Below, piece after piece: positions 43,512 to 52,806 of a DNA stretch of 64,000 nucleotides. Source of the stretch: Kribbella sp. ALI-6-A (GTDB taxonomy: Bacteria > Actinomycetota > Actinomycetes > Propionibacteriales > Kribbellaceae). A program made the position numbers and the translations under genes. Where the stretch lies: the NCBI RefSeq assembly GCF_001984195.1, contig NZ_MTQN01000007.1, positions 62,001-126,000 of the forward strand, written 5' to 3'. Under the pieces are notes generated by a model, which was not told where the DNA came from, ran no database searches, and saw only the letters and a list, made by a program, of their open reading frames with translations. Within the stretch, counting starts at the first letter, position 1; every line of letters starts with the position of its first letter.

Positions 43512-44339
43512 GTGGCACCTGTACAAGCTCCGCCGTCCCAGCAGCTCCCCGCGGTCCAGAAATTGCGCGTGCGCTTCGCCAAGCGCGGGCGGTTGCGCTT
43601 CACCTCGCACCGCGACTTCCAGCGCGCCTTCGAGCGCGCGGTGCGGCGCGCGGAGCTGCCGGTCGCCTTCTCGCACGGCTTCAGCCCGCACCCGAAGATC
43701 TCGTACGCCGGTGCCGCGCCGACCGGCGCCGCCTCCGAGGCCGAGTACTTGGAGATCTCGCTCACACACCAGCGCGAGCCGGACGCCGTACGGGCCGCGC
43801 TGGACGAGGCGCTGCCGCCGGGGCTCGACGTGCTCGACGTGGTCACCGCCACCGGCGGGTCGCTGGCCGAGCAGCTGGAGGCCAGTGAGTGGGAAATCAC
43901 GCTGCCGGGCGTGGATCCGGCCGCCGCGGCGACCGCGGTCGAGGCCTTCCTCGCCCGGGACGAAATTCTGGTCGAACGCATGACCAAACGGGGCCTTCGC
44001 TCGTTCGACTGTCGGGAGGCCGTTCTCCGACTCACCGTCGGTAGTGGACCGGCTTCGGTTGAGACATGTGCGATACTGCAAGTGGTGTTACGGCACGGAA
44101 CCCCGGCCGTGAGACCCGACGACGTTCTCGCCGGCGTGCTCGACGTAGCGACGCTCCCGGTGACGGGCCCGGCTCTTCTGACCAGGCTCGCCCAGGGCCC
44201 GCTCATCGCGGCCTCCGGCACAGTGGACGATCCGCTCGCTCGTGACCGCGACGCCAACCAGGCGACCGCGACCGGCCAGGCGGTCGACCACGAGACGCAG
44301 CCAGCGGAGGGCGACGTCGCCGCTCCGACTGCGCCCTGA
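43512..44339 (+). CDS. DUF2344 / TIGR03936 family protein
   Basis: 275 aa. N-terminal segment KLRVRFAKRGRLRFTSHRDFQRAFERA, then AFSHGFSPHPKISYAG, are diagnostic of this family, normally encoded beside the TIGR03960 radical SAM protein and sometimes fused to it. Probably its partner in an unidentified RNA-related modification. The C-terminal 35 residues are disordered. The GTG at 43512 sits 6 nt after CAGAAT with no Shine-Dalgarno sequence. rne follows 143 nt downstream. Confidence 0.88.
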   Translation: MAPVQAPPSQQLPAVQKLRVRFAKRGRLRFTSHRDFQRAFERAVRRAELPVAFSHGFSPHPKISYAGAAPTGAASEAEYLEISLTHQREPDAVRAALDEALPPGLDVLDVVTATGGSLAEQLEASEWEITLPGVDPAAAATAVEAFLARDEILVERMTKRGLRSFDCREAVLRLTVGSGPASVETCAILQVVLRHGTPAVRPDDVLAGVLDVATLPVTGPALLTRLAQGPLIAASGTVDDPLARDRDANQATATGQAVDHETQPAEGDVAAPTAP

Positions 44340-44482
44340 AGCGTGGGGGAGCGGGACCCAGCAGGCTTCCGCCGTGCCGGCCACCCGCCGGAAACGGCGA
44401 GACCGTGACCGCCTTCTGGGCGCGCCGGACCCGTGACAGGGGTCGCAGGATGCGCCGGAGGGCCTGAGGAGACCCGCACTGC

Positions 44483-47400
44483 ATGCTCGACAACGAGCCG
44501 AACACCACTGAGGCCGCCGAGACGGCCGCCGCTCAGCCGGCCCGCAAGGCCGGCGCGAAGAAGACCGCCGCGAAGAAGTCGGCGGCCAAGACCACCACCA
44601 CGCGCAAGCGCACGGTCAAGAAGGCCGTCGCCGAGCCGGACCTGGTGAGCACCCAGGCCGACGCGGAGGCCGCCGATCCGGCGCCCGCCCCCGCGAAGAA
44701 GACCGCCGCCCGCAAGACCGCGGCCAAGGCGCCGGCCAAGAAGGCCGCCACCAAGCGCACGGTGAAGAAGGCGGCCGCCAAGCCGGTTGAGGAGACCCCC
44801 GAGGTCCCCGCCGACACCACCGCCGACGGCGGCCCGGTCGTCGAGACCCCGCCCGCGGCGAAGAAGACCACCCGCCGCCGCACCACCAAGAAGGCCGCGG
44901 CCCCCCAGCCCGACCTGCTCACCCCCGACTCCCCCCTCACCGACGGCCCCGTGGCCGACGCGGAGGAGGAGATCGACGAGACCCTCGCCGCCGAGGCCGC
45001 CACCGCCGCCGCCGAGGCCGCCCGCGCCGCCGCCGGCTCGGACAGCGACGCAACCGCTTCGCTCACATCTGGCGCCGCCGCGACCTCAGCCACAGACAAC
45101 GAGTCCGGCGCCACCCCAGCCACCGGCACCACCGCCAAGGCCGTCACCACCACCGGCACCTCGTACGTCTCCGTCGGCGGCGCAGCCCCCGCCGCCCCCG
45201 CCGAGGAGCCCGTAGAGGAGCCGGCCCCCACCCGCCGCACCCGCCGCCGCGCCCCGGTCGCCGCCCCGATCTTCCAGGCTCCGGCCGTCGAGGTAGCCCC
45301 CGAAGCGGCAGCGACCAGCCCGGTCGAGGCCACCCCGGAGGAGACCCCCCGCAAGCGCACCCGCAGCCGCCGCGGCGCCACCGCCGAGCAGGTCACAGAG
45401 GCGCCGCCCGCCGACGAGCTGACCGACGTACCGGAGCCGACCGAGGACGAGCAGCCGGCCACCCGCCGTCGCCGCAGCCGCCGTGGCCGCGACGCCGAGG
45501 AGGTCGCCGCCGACCGCGCCGAGCCGGTGCTCGAGGCCGCGCAGGAGATCACCCCCGAGGACGCGATCGACGCCGACGACGACGAAGGTGACGGCGAGGG
45601 CACCCGCCGCCGGCGCCGCCGCCGTGGTGGCCGTCGCCGCCGCAAGTCCGGTGAGGGCGCGGACGACAACGCCGACGAGCAGTCCGAGGACGACGAGGAC
45701 ACCGACGAGCCGTCGGACGACTCCGACGACGCGGCTGACACCGACCAGTCCGAGGACGAGGGCGCCGGCAGCTCGTCGCGCCGCCGCCGTCGCCGTCGTC
45801 GCCGCAAGGGCGAGGAAGGCGCCGTCGCCGCCGACGACCCGGACGAGATCGTCGTCCGGGTGCGGGAGCCGCGCAGCAAGAACACCGTGAACGAGATCAC
45901 CGCGGTCGAGGGTTCGACCCGCCTGGAGGCGAAGAAGCAGCGCCGCCGCGAGGGCCGCGCCGCCGGCCGCCGCCGCGCGCCGATCGTGTCCGAGGCCGAG
46001 TTCCTGGCCCGGCGCGAGTCGGTCGAGCGGGCGATGGTGATCCGCGCCCGTGGCGACCTGACCCAGATCGCCGTGTCCGAGGACAACGTCCTGGTCGAGC
46101 ACTACGTCGCCCAGGAGGAGCAGGTCTCGCTGATCGGCAACGTGTACCTCGGCCGGGTGCAGAACGTGCTGCCCAGCATGGAGGCCGCGTTCATCGACAT
46201 CGGCAAGGGCCGCAACGCCGTCCTGTACGCCGGTGAGGTCGACTGGGCCACGCTCGGCGCCGGCAACGGCCCGCGCAAGATCGAGTCGGTGCTGAAGTCC
46301 GGCCAGGCGGTCCTGGTCCAGGTGACCAAGGACCCGATCGGCCACAAGGGCGCCCGGCTCACCAACCAGATCAGCCTGCCCGGCCGGTACGTCGTGTACG
46401 TGCCGCGCGGCGGCAACGGCGGGATCAGCCGCAAGCTGCCCGACACCGAGCGCAACCGGCTCAAGACCATCCTGAAGGACATCGTCCCGGACGAGGCGGG
46501 CGTGATCGTGCGCACCGCGGCCGAGGGGGCGACCGAGGAGGAGCTGACCGCCGACGTCAGCCGCCTGCAGGCGTACTGGACCGAGATCGACAAGAAGTCG
46601 AAGTCCGGCCAGGCGCCGCAGCTGCTGCACGGTGAGCCGGATCTGCTGATCCGCGTGGTCCGCGACCTGTTCACCGAGGACTTCACCAAGCTGGTGATCT
46701 CCGGTGACGACGCCTACGACCAGGTCAGCGAGTACGTCGAGCACGTCGCGCCGCACCTGGCCGACCGGGTCGAGAAGTGGAGCGGCGACGGCGACGTCTT
46801 CGCGAACTTCCGGATCGACGAGCAGATCAAGAAGGCGCTGGACCGCAAGGTCTGGCTGCCGTCGGGTGGTTCGCTGATCATCGACCGGACCGAGGCGATG
46901 ACGGTCGTCGACGTCAACACCGGCAAGTTCACCGGCTCCGGGGGCAACCTCGAGGAGACCGTCACCAAGAACAACCTGGAAGCGGCCGAGGAGATCGTCC
47001 GCCAGCTGCGGCTGCGCGACATCGGCGGCATCATCGTGATCGACTTCATCGACATGGTCCTGGAGTCCAACCGCGACCTGGTACTGCGCCGGCTGGTGGA
47101 GTGCCTGGGCCGTGACCGGACCAAGCACCAGGTCGCCGAGGTGACCTCGCTGGGCCTGGTCCAGATGACCCGCAAGCGGATCGGCACCGGGCTGCTCGAG
47201 GCGTTCAGCGAGAACTGCGACCACTGCGGCGGGCGTGGCTTGATCCTGCACGACGAGCCGAAGGAGTCCCGCCGCAACGGGGGACGCGGCCAGCAGGAGC
47301 CCAAGAACGGCCACGACCACAAGGCCGCGGAGGGCGAGGGGCGCAAGAGCTCCCGCCGCAGCCGCGGCAAGGGCCGTCGCGACGACGAGCAGACCGAGGC

Positions 47401-47725
47401 CCAGGAGCCGGCGCCGCACAACGGCGACGCCGCCCAGCGCCTGGCCCAGATCGCCGCCGCTTCGGCTGCGGCGAACGGCCACGGTCAGCACGACGAACCG
47501 GCGGGGGAGACCTCCTCCGAGGAGCAGGCGACGCCGGCGCAGGCTGCCGACGTACCGGCTGAGCAGGCGAGCACGGAGGCTGCTCCGGCCGCCGAGGTGG
47601 AAGCGGACCAGAGCGAGCAGAACGGCTCTTCCCGCACCCGTCGCCGGCGCAGTGGCCGGAGCCGCTCGAAGGGCGCCGATTCCGAGGCGGAGAGCGCTTC
47701 GGAGCTGGTCACGACTGCTCCCTAG
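44483..47725 (+). CDS. rne: Ribonuclease E/G family endoribonuclease
   Basis: Main single-strand endonuclease in mRNA decay and rRNA/tRNA maturation. 1080 aa. Residues about 15-110 carry histone-H1-like Ala/Lys/Thr repeats (KKTAAKKSAAKT). About 110-500 alternate acidic and Arg-rich blocks (RRRRRRGGRRRRK). The catalytic core starts near 510: S1 domain about 535-600, DNase I-like domain with Asp in VVDVNTG (about 809) and IVIDFIDM (about 853), Zn-link CDHCGGRG near 913. A basic/acidic tail follows. The large disordered N-terminal arm before the core is typical of actinobacterial RNase E. Start ATG 44483, GAGGAGA 11 nt upstream. Confidence 0.94.
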   Translation: MLDNEPNTTEAAETAAAQPARKAGAKKTAAKKSAAKTTTTRKRTVKKAVAEPDLVSTQADAEAADPAPAPAKKTAARKTAAKAPAKKAATKRTVKKAAAKPVEETPEVPADTTADGGPVVETPPAAKKTTRRRTTKKAAAPQPDLLTPDSPLTDGPVADAEEEIDETLAAEAATAAAEAARAAAGSDSDATASLTSGAAATSATDNESGATPATGTTAKAVTTTGTSYVSVGGAAPAAPAEEPVEEPAPTRRTRRRAPVAAPIFQAPAVEVAPEAAATSPVEATPEETPRKRTRSRRGATAEQVTEAPPADELTDVPEPTEDEQPATRRRRSRRGRDAEEVAADRAEPVLEAAQEITPEDAIDADDDEGDGEGTRRRRRRRGGRRRRKSGEGADDNADEQSEDDEDTDEPSDDSDDAADTDQSEDEGAGSSSRRRRRRRRRKGEEGAVAADDPDEIVVRVREPRSKNTVNEITAVEGSTRLEAKKQRRREGRAAGRRRAPIVSEAEFLARRESVERAMVIRARGDLTQIAVSEDNVLVEHYVAQEEQVSLIGNVYLGRVQNVLPSMEAAFIDIGKGRNAVLYAGEVDWATLGAGNGPRKIESVLKSGQAVLVQVTKDPIGHKGARLTNQISLPGRYVVYVPRGGNGGISRKLPDTERNRLKTILKDIVPDEAGVIVRTAAEGATEEELTADVSRLQAYWTEIDKKSKSGQAPQLLHGEPDLLIRVVRDLFTEDFTKLVISGDDAYDQVSEYVEHVAPHLADRVEKWSGDGDVFANFRIDEQIKKALDRKVWLPSGGSLIIDRTEAMTVVDVNTGKFTGSGGNLEETVTKNNLEAAEEIVRQLRLRDIGGIIVIDFIDMVLESNRDLVLRRLVECLGRDRTKHQVAEVTSLGLVQMTRKRIGTGLLEAFSENCDHCGGRGLILHDEPKESRRNGGRGQQEPKNGHDHKAAEGEGRKSSRRSRGKGRRDDEQTEAQEPAPHNGDAAQRLAQIAAASAAANGHGQHDEPAGETSSEEQATPAQAADVPAEQASTEAAPAAEVEADQSEQNGSSRTRRRRSGRSRSKGADSEAESASELVTTAP

Positions 47726-47733
47726 GGCCGGTT

Positions 47734-47763
47734 TTGAAGTTTGCGACGCTCGCGTAGTAAACT
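47734..47763 (+). promoter_or_regulatory. Putative rplU-rpmA promoter
   Basis: TTGAAG (47734-47739), 18-bp spacer, TAAACT (47758-47763), 9 nt after the rne stop. Leaves a leader of about 105 nt before rplU, GC-rich but with no riboswitch or known r-protein leader that I recognise. Confidence 0.55.
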
Positions 47764-47875
47764 TCCCATTCGGCGCGCATCCTGCGTGCCTCCTTTGTGT
47801 GGGCCCCGGTGTGAAGGTGTGAGCCAGCCCGGCGGCCCGGTAAGACTTCCGAACAAACAGAGAGTGAGATCCACG

Positions 47876-48193
47876 GTGTACGCGATCGTGCGCAGTGGCG
47901 GCACCCAGCAGAAGGTCGCCGTCGGCGATGTCATCGAGATCGACAGCCTGACGGACCAGGTCGGCGACACGGTGTCGCTGCCCGCAGTCCTCGTCGTCGA
48001 TGGCGACACCGTGACGACCGATGCCGCCGCTTTGTCCAAGGTGGCCGTTTCGGCTGAGGTCGTCGGCCGGACCAAGGGCCCGAAGATTCACATCCTCAAG
48101 TACAAGAACAAGACCGGTTACCGCAAGCGCCAGGGGCACCGTCAGCACTACACCCAGGTCAAGGTCACCGCGATCGACGCGAAGAAGAAGTGA
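47876..48193 (+). CDS. rplU: 50S ribosomal protein L21
   Basis: 105 aa, binds 23S rRNA. Begins [18 protein letters not shown] and ends [16 protein letters not shown], the family pattern. The GTG at 47876 was chosen because L21 starts at MYAIV; an in-frame GTG at 47864 would add four residues. rpmA follows 11 nt after the stop. Confidence 0.96.
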   Translation: MYAIVRSGGTQQKVAVGDVIEIDSLTDQVGDTVSLPAVLVVDGDTVTTDAAALSKVAVSAEVVGRTKGPKIHILKYKNKTGYRKRQGHRQHYTQVKVTAIDAKKK

Positions 48194-48204
48194 GCTGATC
48201 TGAG

Positions 48205-48465
48205 ATGGCACACAAGAAGGGCGCGGCGTCCACCCGTAACGGGCGCGACTCGAACGCGCAGCGGCTCGGCGTGAAGCGCTTCGGCGGTCAGCTGGTCAAC
48301 GCCGGCGAGATCATCGTCCGGCAGCGCGGCACGCACTTCCACCCGGGCACGCTGGTCGGCCGGGGTGGCGACGACACCCTGTTCGCGCTGGCCGAGGGCC
48401 GGGTCGAGTTCGGCACCCGTCGCGGGCGCCGCGTGGTCAACATCGTCCCGGCGCCGGCGGAGTAA
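48205..48465 (+). CDS. rpmA: 50S ribosomal protein L27
   Basis: 86 aa; its N-terminal tail reaches the peptidyl transferase centre. [16 protein letters not shown] is the uncleaved form (no Firmicute-type leader), followed by [10 protein letters not shown] and GTHFHPG. Co-transcribed with rplU; a very strong hairpin follows. Confidence 0.97.
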   Translation: MAHKKGAASTRNGRDSNAQRLGVKRFGGQLVNAGEIIVRQRGTHFHPGTLVGRGGDDTLFALAEGRVEFGTRRGRRVVNIVPAPAE

Positions 48466-48494
48466 CACCGCCACCCGGCACGATTGGTAGCTCT

Positions 48495-48534
48495 GAGAAG
48501 GGCGGGTCGCGGAATACCGCGACCCGCCCTTCTC
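48495..48534 (+). terminator. Strong terminator after rpmA
   Basis: Perfect 18-bp stem (48495-48512 with 48517-48534) with an AATA loop, 29 nt after the stop. The best hairpin in the window; it isolates the r-protein unit from obgE. Confidence 0.88.
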
Positions 48535-48585
48535 GCTGTTCTTGGGGAACAGTCCCCGACACCCTGCAGGAAGTAGAGAACACCG

Positions 48586-50226
48586 ATGGCGATTCCCAGC
48601 TTTGTCGACCGGGTCACGGTGCACGTCACCGGTGGCAACGGCGGAAACGGCTGCGCCTCGGTGCACCGGGAGAAGTTCAAGCCGCTCGGCGGCCCGGACG
48701 GCGGCAACGGCGGTGACGGCGGCAGCGTGATCCTGCGCGTCGACCCCGACCTGACCACGCTGGTCGACTACCACCGCTCCAGCCACCGCTCCGCGACGAA
48801 CGGCGCCCAGGGCAAGGGCGACAACCAGAACGGCAGCAAGGGCGCGGACGTCGTGCTGCCGGTTCCGGACGGCACCGTGGTCAGTACGCCGGACGGCGAG
48901 GTGCTCGCCGACCTAGTCGGCCCCGGCGCGGAGTACGTCGTGGCGCAGGGTGGCAAGGGCGGCCTGGGCAACGCGGCGCTGGCCAGCTCGGCCCGCAAGG
49001 CGCCCGGCTTCGCCCTGCTCGGTGAGGACGGCGAGGAACGCACGATCGTCCTCGAGCTCAAGGTCGTCGCCGACATCGGTCTGGTCGGCTTCCCGAGCGC
49101 GGGCAAGTCGTCGCTGGTCGCGTCGATCAGCCGGGCCCGGCCGAAGATCGCCGACTACCCGTTCACCACCCTGATCCCGAACCTCGGCGTCGTCGTCGCG
49201 GGCGAGACCACGTTCACCGTGGCCGACGTACCGGGCCTGATCGAGGGCGCCAGCGAGGGTCGCGGGCTCGGGCACGACTTCCTGCGGCACGTCGAGCGCT
49301 GCGCCGCGCTGGTCCACGTGATCGACTGCGCGACGTACGAGCCGGGCCGCGACCCGGTCAGCGACCTCGATACGATCGAGGCGGAACTGGCCGCGCACGG
49401 GGGTCTGGAGGACCGGCCGCGCCTGGTCGCGCTGAACAAGGTCGACGTGCCGGACGCGCGCGAGATCGCGGAGATGGTGACCGCGGACCTCGAGCGGCGC
49501 GGGATGCGGGTGTTCTCGATCTCCACCGCCAGCCACGAAGGGCTGGACGCGCTGAAGTTCGCGATGGCCGAGATCGTGCAGAAGCGTCGCGCCGAGGCCG
49601 AGAAGCCCGACACCACGCGGATCGTGATCCGGCCGCAGGCCACCGGCGGCGTCGAGTTCAAGATCAAGAAGATGCCCGACGGCGGCTGGCTGGTGCAGGG
49701 CGACAAGCCCGAGCGCTGGGTCCGGCAAACCGACTTCACCAACGCCGAGGCGACCGGTTACCTGGCCGACCGGCTGAACCGGCTCGGCGTCGAGAAGGAA
49801 CTGCTCGAGCGCGGCGCGATGGCCGGCGACGCCGTGATCATCGGCGACGGCCCGAACGCGGTCGTGTTCGACTTCGCGCCCGAGGTCCAGGCCGGCGCCG
49901 AGATCCTGGCCCGCCGCGGCGAGGACCACCGGCTCGAGGAGGACCGTCCGGCCGCCCAGCGCAAGAAGGCCAAGGACGAGCTGTACCACGCCCGCCGGGC
50001 CGGCGAGATCGAGCCGTCGACCGACCTGTCGGAGTACGGTGCGGGCTGGACCGAGGACGAGGTGGACCTGTCCCCGGCCGAGGCGAAGGCGGCCCAGAAG
50101 GCCGCCGAGAAGCTGGCCCGCAAGCAGGCCCGTGAGCTGGAGGCCGCGCAGGAACTGCAGGCCGAGCTCGCGTACGCCGCCGGTCAGGACATCGACGTCG
50201 AGGCGGAAGACAACAAGAACGCATAA
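48586..50226 (+). CDS. obgE: GTPase Obg
   Basis: Ribosome-assembly and stress-related GTPase. 546 aa. Gly-rich Obg domain 1-160 ([23 protein letters not shown]), G domain with G1 GFPSAGKSS (about 168-176), G3 DVPGL and NKVD, then the OCT domain (about 350-430) and an acidic C-terminal tail of about 115 aa ending in [10 protein letters not shown], longer than in E. coli. ATG 48586 follows AGGAAG. Confidence 0.96.
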   Translation: MAIPSFVDRVTVHVTGGNGGNGCASVHREKFKPLGGPDGGNGGDGGSVILRVDPDLTTLVDYHRSSHRSATNGAQGKGDNQNGSKGADVVLPVPDGTVVSTPDGEVLADLVGPGAEYVVAQGGKGGLGNAALASSARKAPGFALLGEDGEERTIVLELKVVADIGLVGFPSAGKSSLVASISRARPKIADYPFTTLIPNLGVVVAGETTFTVADVPGLIEGASEGRGLGHDFLRHVERCAALVHVIDCATYEPGRDPVSDLDTIEAELAAHGGLEDRPRLVALNKVDVPDAREIAEMVTADLERRGMRVFSISTASHEGLDALKFAMAEIVQKRRAEAEKPDTTRIVIRPQATGGVEFKIKKMPDGGWLVQGDKPERWVRQTDFTNAEATGYLADRLNRLGVEKELLERGAMAGDAVIIGDGPNAVVFDFAPEVQAGAEILARRGEDHRLEEDRPAAQRKKAKDELYHARRAGEIEPSTDLSEYGAGWTEDEVDLSPAEAKAAQKAAEKLARKQARELEAAQELQAELAYAAGQDIDVEAEDNKNA

Positions 50227-50288
50227 GCAGTTGCCTTTGGCCCGCAATGGCGCCGGTCGGGGGACTGCGATCCCTGCTGGGAGAGCTG

Positions 50289-51401
50289 ATGAAACGCCGC
50301 ACGGAGGTCGTCAAGGCTTCCCGCATCGTCGTGAAGGTCGGGTCGTCGTCACTGACCCAGCGCGGCCGGATCGACCTGGACCGCCTCCGCCTGCTCGTCG
50401 ACGCCCTGGCCGCCCGGCGCGTCGAAGGCACCGAGGTGGTGCTGGTGTCCTCCGGCGCGATCGCCGCCGGTTTGGCTCCGATGGGCCTGCGCTCGCGTCC
50501 CCGCGACCTCGCCACCCAGCAGGCCGCCGCGTCGGTCGGACAAGGCCTGCTGATGGCCCGCTACAGCGACGCCTTCGCCGCGCACGGCCTGCGCGTCGGG
50601 CAGGTGCTGCTGACGGTGGACGACGTGACTCGCCGTTCGCACTACCGCAACGCCTACCGCACCTTCGCCCGTCTGCTGGAGTTGGGCGTCGTCCCGATCG
50701 TCAACGAGAACGACACCGTCGCCACCACCGAGATCCGCTTCGGCGACAACGACCGCCTGGCCGCGCTCACCAGCCATTTGGTGCACACCGATTTGCTTGT
50801 TTTGTTGTCGGATGTGGACGGCCTGTACGACGGTGATCCGCGCAAGCCGGGCACGACGATGCTCACGGATGTGCGAGGGCCGGATGACCTCGTGTCGCTG
50901 CAGATCGGTCGTACTGGTTCCTCCGGGGTGGGCACCGGAGGCATGCAGACCAAGGTCGAGGCCGCGGCAATTGCTACTGCTGCAGGGATTCCCGTCGTAC
51001 TGACGTCCGCCGGCCGAGTCGGCGAGGCTCTCCGTGGTGACCCCGTCGGCACTTTGTTCCACCCCACGGGTCGCCGCCGCAAAACCCGTCTCCTGTGGCT
51101 CCAGCACGCCACCTCGGGCCAGGGCCGCCTGCAGCTCGACGAAGGTGCGGTCAAGGCCGTGACTGAACGCCGTACGTCGTTGCTGCCTGCGGGCATCAAC
51201 GCGGTGGAAGGGACGTTCTCCGCGGGCGATCCGGTGGATCTGGTCTCGCCTTCGGGAGTGGTAGTTGCCCGAGGCCTGGTCAACTACGACGCCACCGAAC
51301 TCCCCAGCCTGCTGGGCCGCTCCACCCGAGACCTGGCGCGCGAACTCGGCGCGGCGTACGAGCGAGAAGTGGTCCACCGAGACGACCTCGTCCTGCTCTG
51401 A
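50289..51401 (+). CDS. proB: Glutamate 5-kinase
   Basis: First step of proline synthesis: phosphorylates glutamate. 370 aa. Amino-acid kinase domain (RIVVKVGSSSLT, VSSGAIAAG, VVPIVNENDTV, GTGGMQTKVEAA) and a C-terminal PUA domain (VVARGLVNYDATEL). The ATG at 50289 has GGGAGAG 5 nt upstream and matches the family start; an in-frame ATG at 50247 lacks one. proA lies 6.3 kb downstream, an unusual separation in this backbone. Confidence 0.95.
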   Translation: MKRRTEVVKASRIVVKVGSSSLTQRGRIDLDRLRLLVDALAARRVEGTEVVLVSSGAIAAGLAPMGLRSRPRDLATQQAAASVGQGLLMARYSDAFAAHGLRVGQVLLTVDDVTRRSHYRNAYRTFARLLELGVVPIVNENDTVATTEIRFGDNDRLAALTSHLVHTDLLVLLSDVDGLYDGDPRKPGTTMLTDVRGPDDLVSLQIGRTGSSGVGTGGMQTKVEAAAIATAAGIPVVLTSAGRVGEALRGDPVGTLFHPTGRRRKTRLLWLQHATSGQGRLQLDEGAVKAVTERRTSLLPAGINAVEGTFSAGDPVDLVSPSGVVVARGLVNYDATELPSLLGRSTRDLARELGAAYEREVVHRDDLVLL

Positions 51402-51409
51402 AAGTTGCC

Positions 51410-51435
51410 AAGAGCAAAGAACAAGAGCAAAGAAC
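51410..51435. repeat. 13-bp tandem duplication in an AT-rich patch after proB
   Basis: Two adjacent identical copies of AAGAGCAAAGAAC (51410-51422 and 51423-51435), followed by CAATTGTAGATAGATCATGG. The low GC here is exceptional for the window and marks the edge of the accessory block. Confidence 0.7.
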
Positions 51436-51538
51436 AATTGTAGATAGATCATGGCTGAGGCCGCGACGAACGGCTGAGGTGGGCGTTGCGTCGGAGTCGG
51501 AGCCCGAGTTGAGCCAGTGACCGTGTCGGCGCCTGCCG

Positions 51539-51958
51539 CTACTGCAGCAACCCGATCGGAACCGCCATGCCCAGGAACAGCACGAGCTGATAGGCGCTGT
51601 TGATCACAGTGAGTCGACCAGGCTTCTGCTCGAACCCGTTGTGCTGCGCCAGGGTGGACAGTGAGAAGCCGAGCCACGCCGCGAGGCCGACCGCCAGGGC
51701 GACCCAGAAGGAGTCGGTGGCGAAGAAGCCGGATGCGATGGAACTGGCGGCTGCGAGAGCCAGTGCCGTGGCGACGATCGACGCCACCAGGACCAGGAAC
51801 GGTCGCTTGCCGGCTCTCGCCGAGTCCTCCTTGGTCACCCCGGTCAGTTTCCGCCAGACGCCGCCGGCCAGCCCCCAGTCGCTGTACCAGCCCCAGGCCA
51901 CCGCCATTCCGGCCACGATCGCGGCCGCGACGGCCGGCCAACTGATGCTCAGCTCCAC
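51539..51958 (-). CDS. DUF1761-type small membrane protein
   Basis: 139 aa, four predicted membrane segments (about 8-24, 50-68, 76-95 and 118-136). WGWYSDWGLAGGVWRKLTGVTKED resembles the WYSP...W..LTG..EED signature of DUF1761. Function unknown. The GTG at 51958 follows AGGAG by 6 nt. Divergent from a HxlR-type regulator with an operator-like palindrome between them, so likely its target. Confidence 0.72.
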   Translation of the reverse strand: MELSISWPAVAAAIVAGMAVAWGWYSDWGLAGGVWRKLTGVTKEDSARAGKRPFLVLVASIVATALALAAASSIASGFFATDSFWVALAVGLAAWLGFSLSTLAQHNGFEQKPGRLTVINSAYQLVLFLGMAVPIGLLQ

Positions 51959-51991
51959 GGGATCTCCTCTTGGTCGACGCTGGGCTCCGTA

Positions 51992-52006
51992 CTTGATAAA
52001 ATCAAG
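51992..52006. promoter_or_regulatory. Palindromic operator CTTGAT-N3-ATCAAG, overlapping the regulator's -10
   Basis: Perfect 6-3-6 dyad 1 nt before the HxlR GTG. It overlaps TAAAAT (51997-52002), a plausible -10 only 5 nt from the start codon. An autorepressor bound here would also control the divergent DUF1761 gene 33 bp away. Confidence 0.6.
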
Positions 52007-52007
52007 C

Positions 52008-52685
52008 GTGGTGGAAAACGTCAATCAGAACGCGAAGGAATCGCGCTCCTACGGCCAGTTCTGCGCCCTCGCGCGCTCTCTGGACGTCGTCGGCGACCGG
52101 TGGACCTTGCTCATCGTGCGCGAGCTGCTGCCGGGTCCGATGCGCTACACAGAGCTGAGGACCTCGCTCACGAGCATCGCCACGAACCTCCTGTCCGCGC
52201 GGCTGAAGACCTTGGAGGCGAACGGCATCGTCGAGCGCCGCCTCGAGGACGCGGGTGTCGTCTACGCCCTCACACCGTGGGGAGCGGGGTTGCGAGAGCC
52301 GATGGAAGCGCTCGGTCGGTGGGGCGCGCCGCTGCTGGCGACCGGCCAGGGAGACGACGTCTTCCAGCCGCGCTGGCTGACCCTGGCGCTGCCTGCCCTG
52401 CTCCGAGGCGCGACCGCCTCTCCTCCCGTCGAGCTCGGCATCGAGACGGACGGCTTCCTGATGGCCTTGCGGGTCGACGAAGACGGTCCGAGCGCGTTCG
52501 TGCCCGATCGGGACCCGGACTCGGTCTTCACTGCCGCTCCCGACGTGGTCGTCGCTCTGGCCGCTGGAGCGATCAGCATCGAGCAGGCCGTCGCCGCGGG
52601 CGAGTTCCGGGGCGACTCGAACGTACTCCGCACCGCGTTCGGCCGGGTTCGTGCGAGTGTGACTCCGCCGACCAACGGCGACTGA
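52008..52685 (+). CDS. HxlR-family winged-helix regulator with SCP2-like C-terminal domain
   Basis: 225 aa. HxlR domain about 12-105 (YGQFCALARSLDVVGDRWTLLIVREL) with the N-terminal Cys (about 19) at the position of the redox Cys in HypR/QorR-type members. The C-terminal about 100 aa resemble the sterol-carrier-like domain common in actinobacterial HxlR proteins. GTG 52008 or 52011; the leader is absent if TAAAAT is the -10. Probable ligand- or redox-controlled repressor of the divergent membrane gene and of itself. Confidence 0.82.
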   Translation: MVENVNQNAKESRSYGQFCALARSLDVVGDRWTLLIVRELLPGPMRYTELRTSLTSIATNLLSARLKTLEANGIVERRLEDAGVVYALTPWGAGLREPMEALGRWGAPLLATGQGDDVFQPRWLTLALPALLRGATASPPVELGIETDGFLMALRVDEDGPSAFVPDRDPDSVFTAAPDVVVALAAGAISIEQAVAAGEFRGDSNVLRTAFGRVRASVTPPTNGD

Positions 52686-52806
52686 CGACAACGGAGAAGC
52701 GCAGGGTGCCTCGGATGCAAGCATCCTGTCCTCGGCTGGCTGTTGGTCACCTGTCGCAGGCAAACCTGGTGACGTATCAAGTCGACGCATCGTGTCCCAG
52801 GTGATG

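Noticed and set aside
40782..44081. 1099-aa minus-strand open frame opposite the M64 and DUF2344 genes
   Set aside because: Spans two solid plus-strand genes, a promoter and a terminator, with antisense-type composition.
45086..48211. 1041-aa minus-strand open frame opposite rne and rplU
   Set aside because: Leu/Val/Gly/Arg-rich shadow of the repetitive rne sequence; no domain content.
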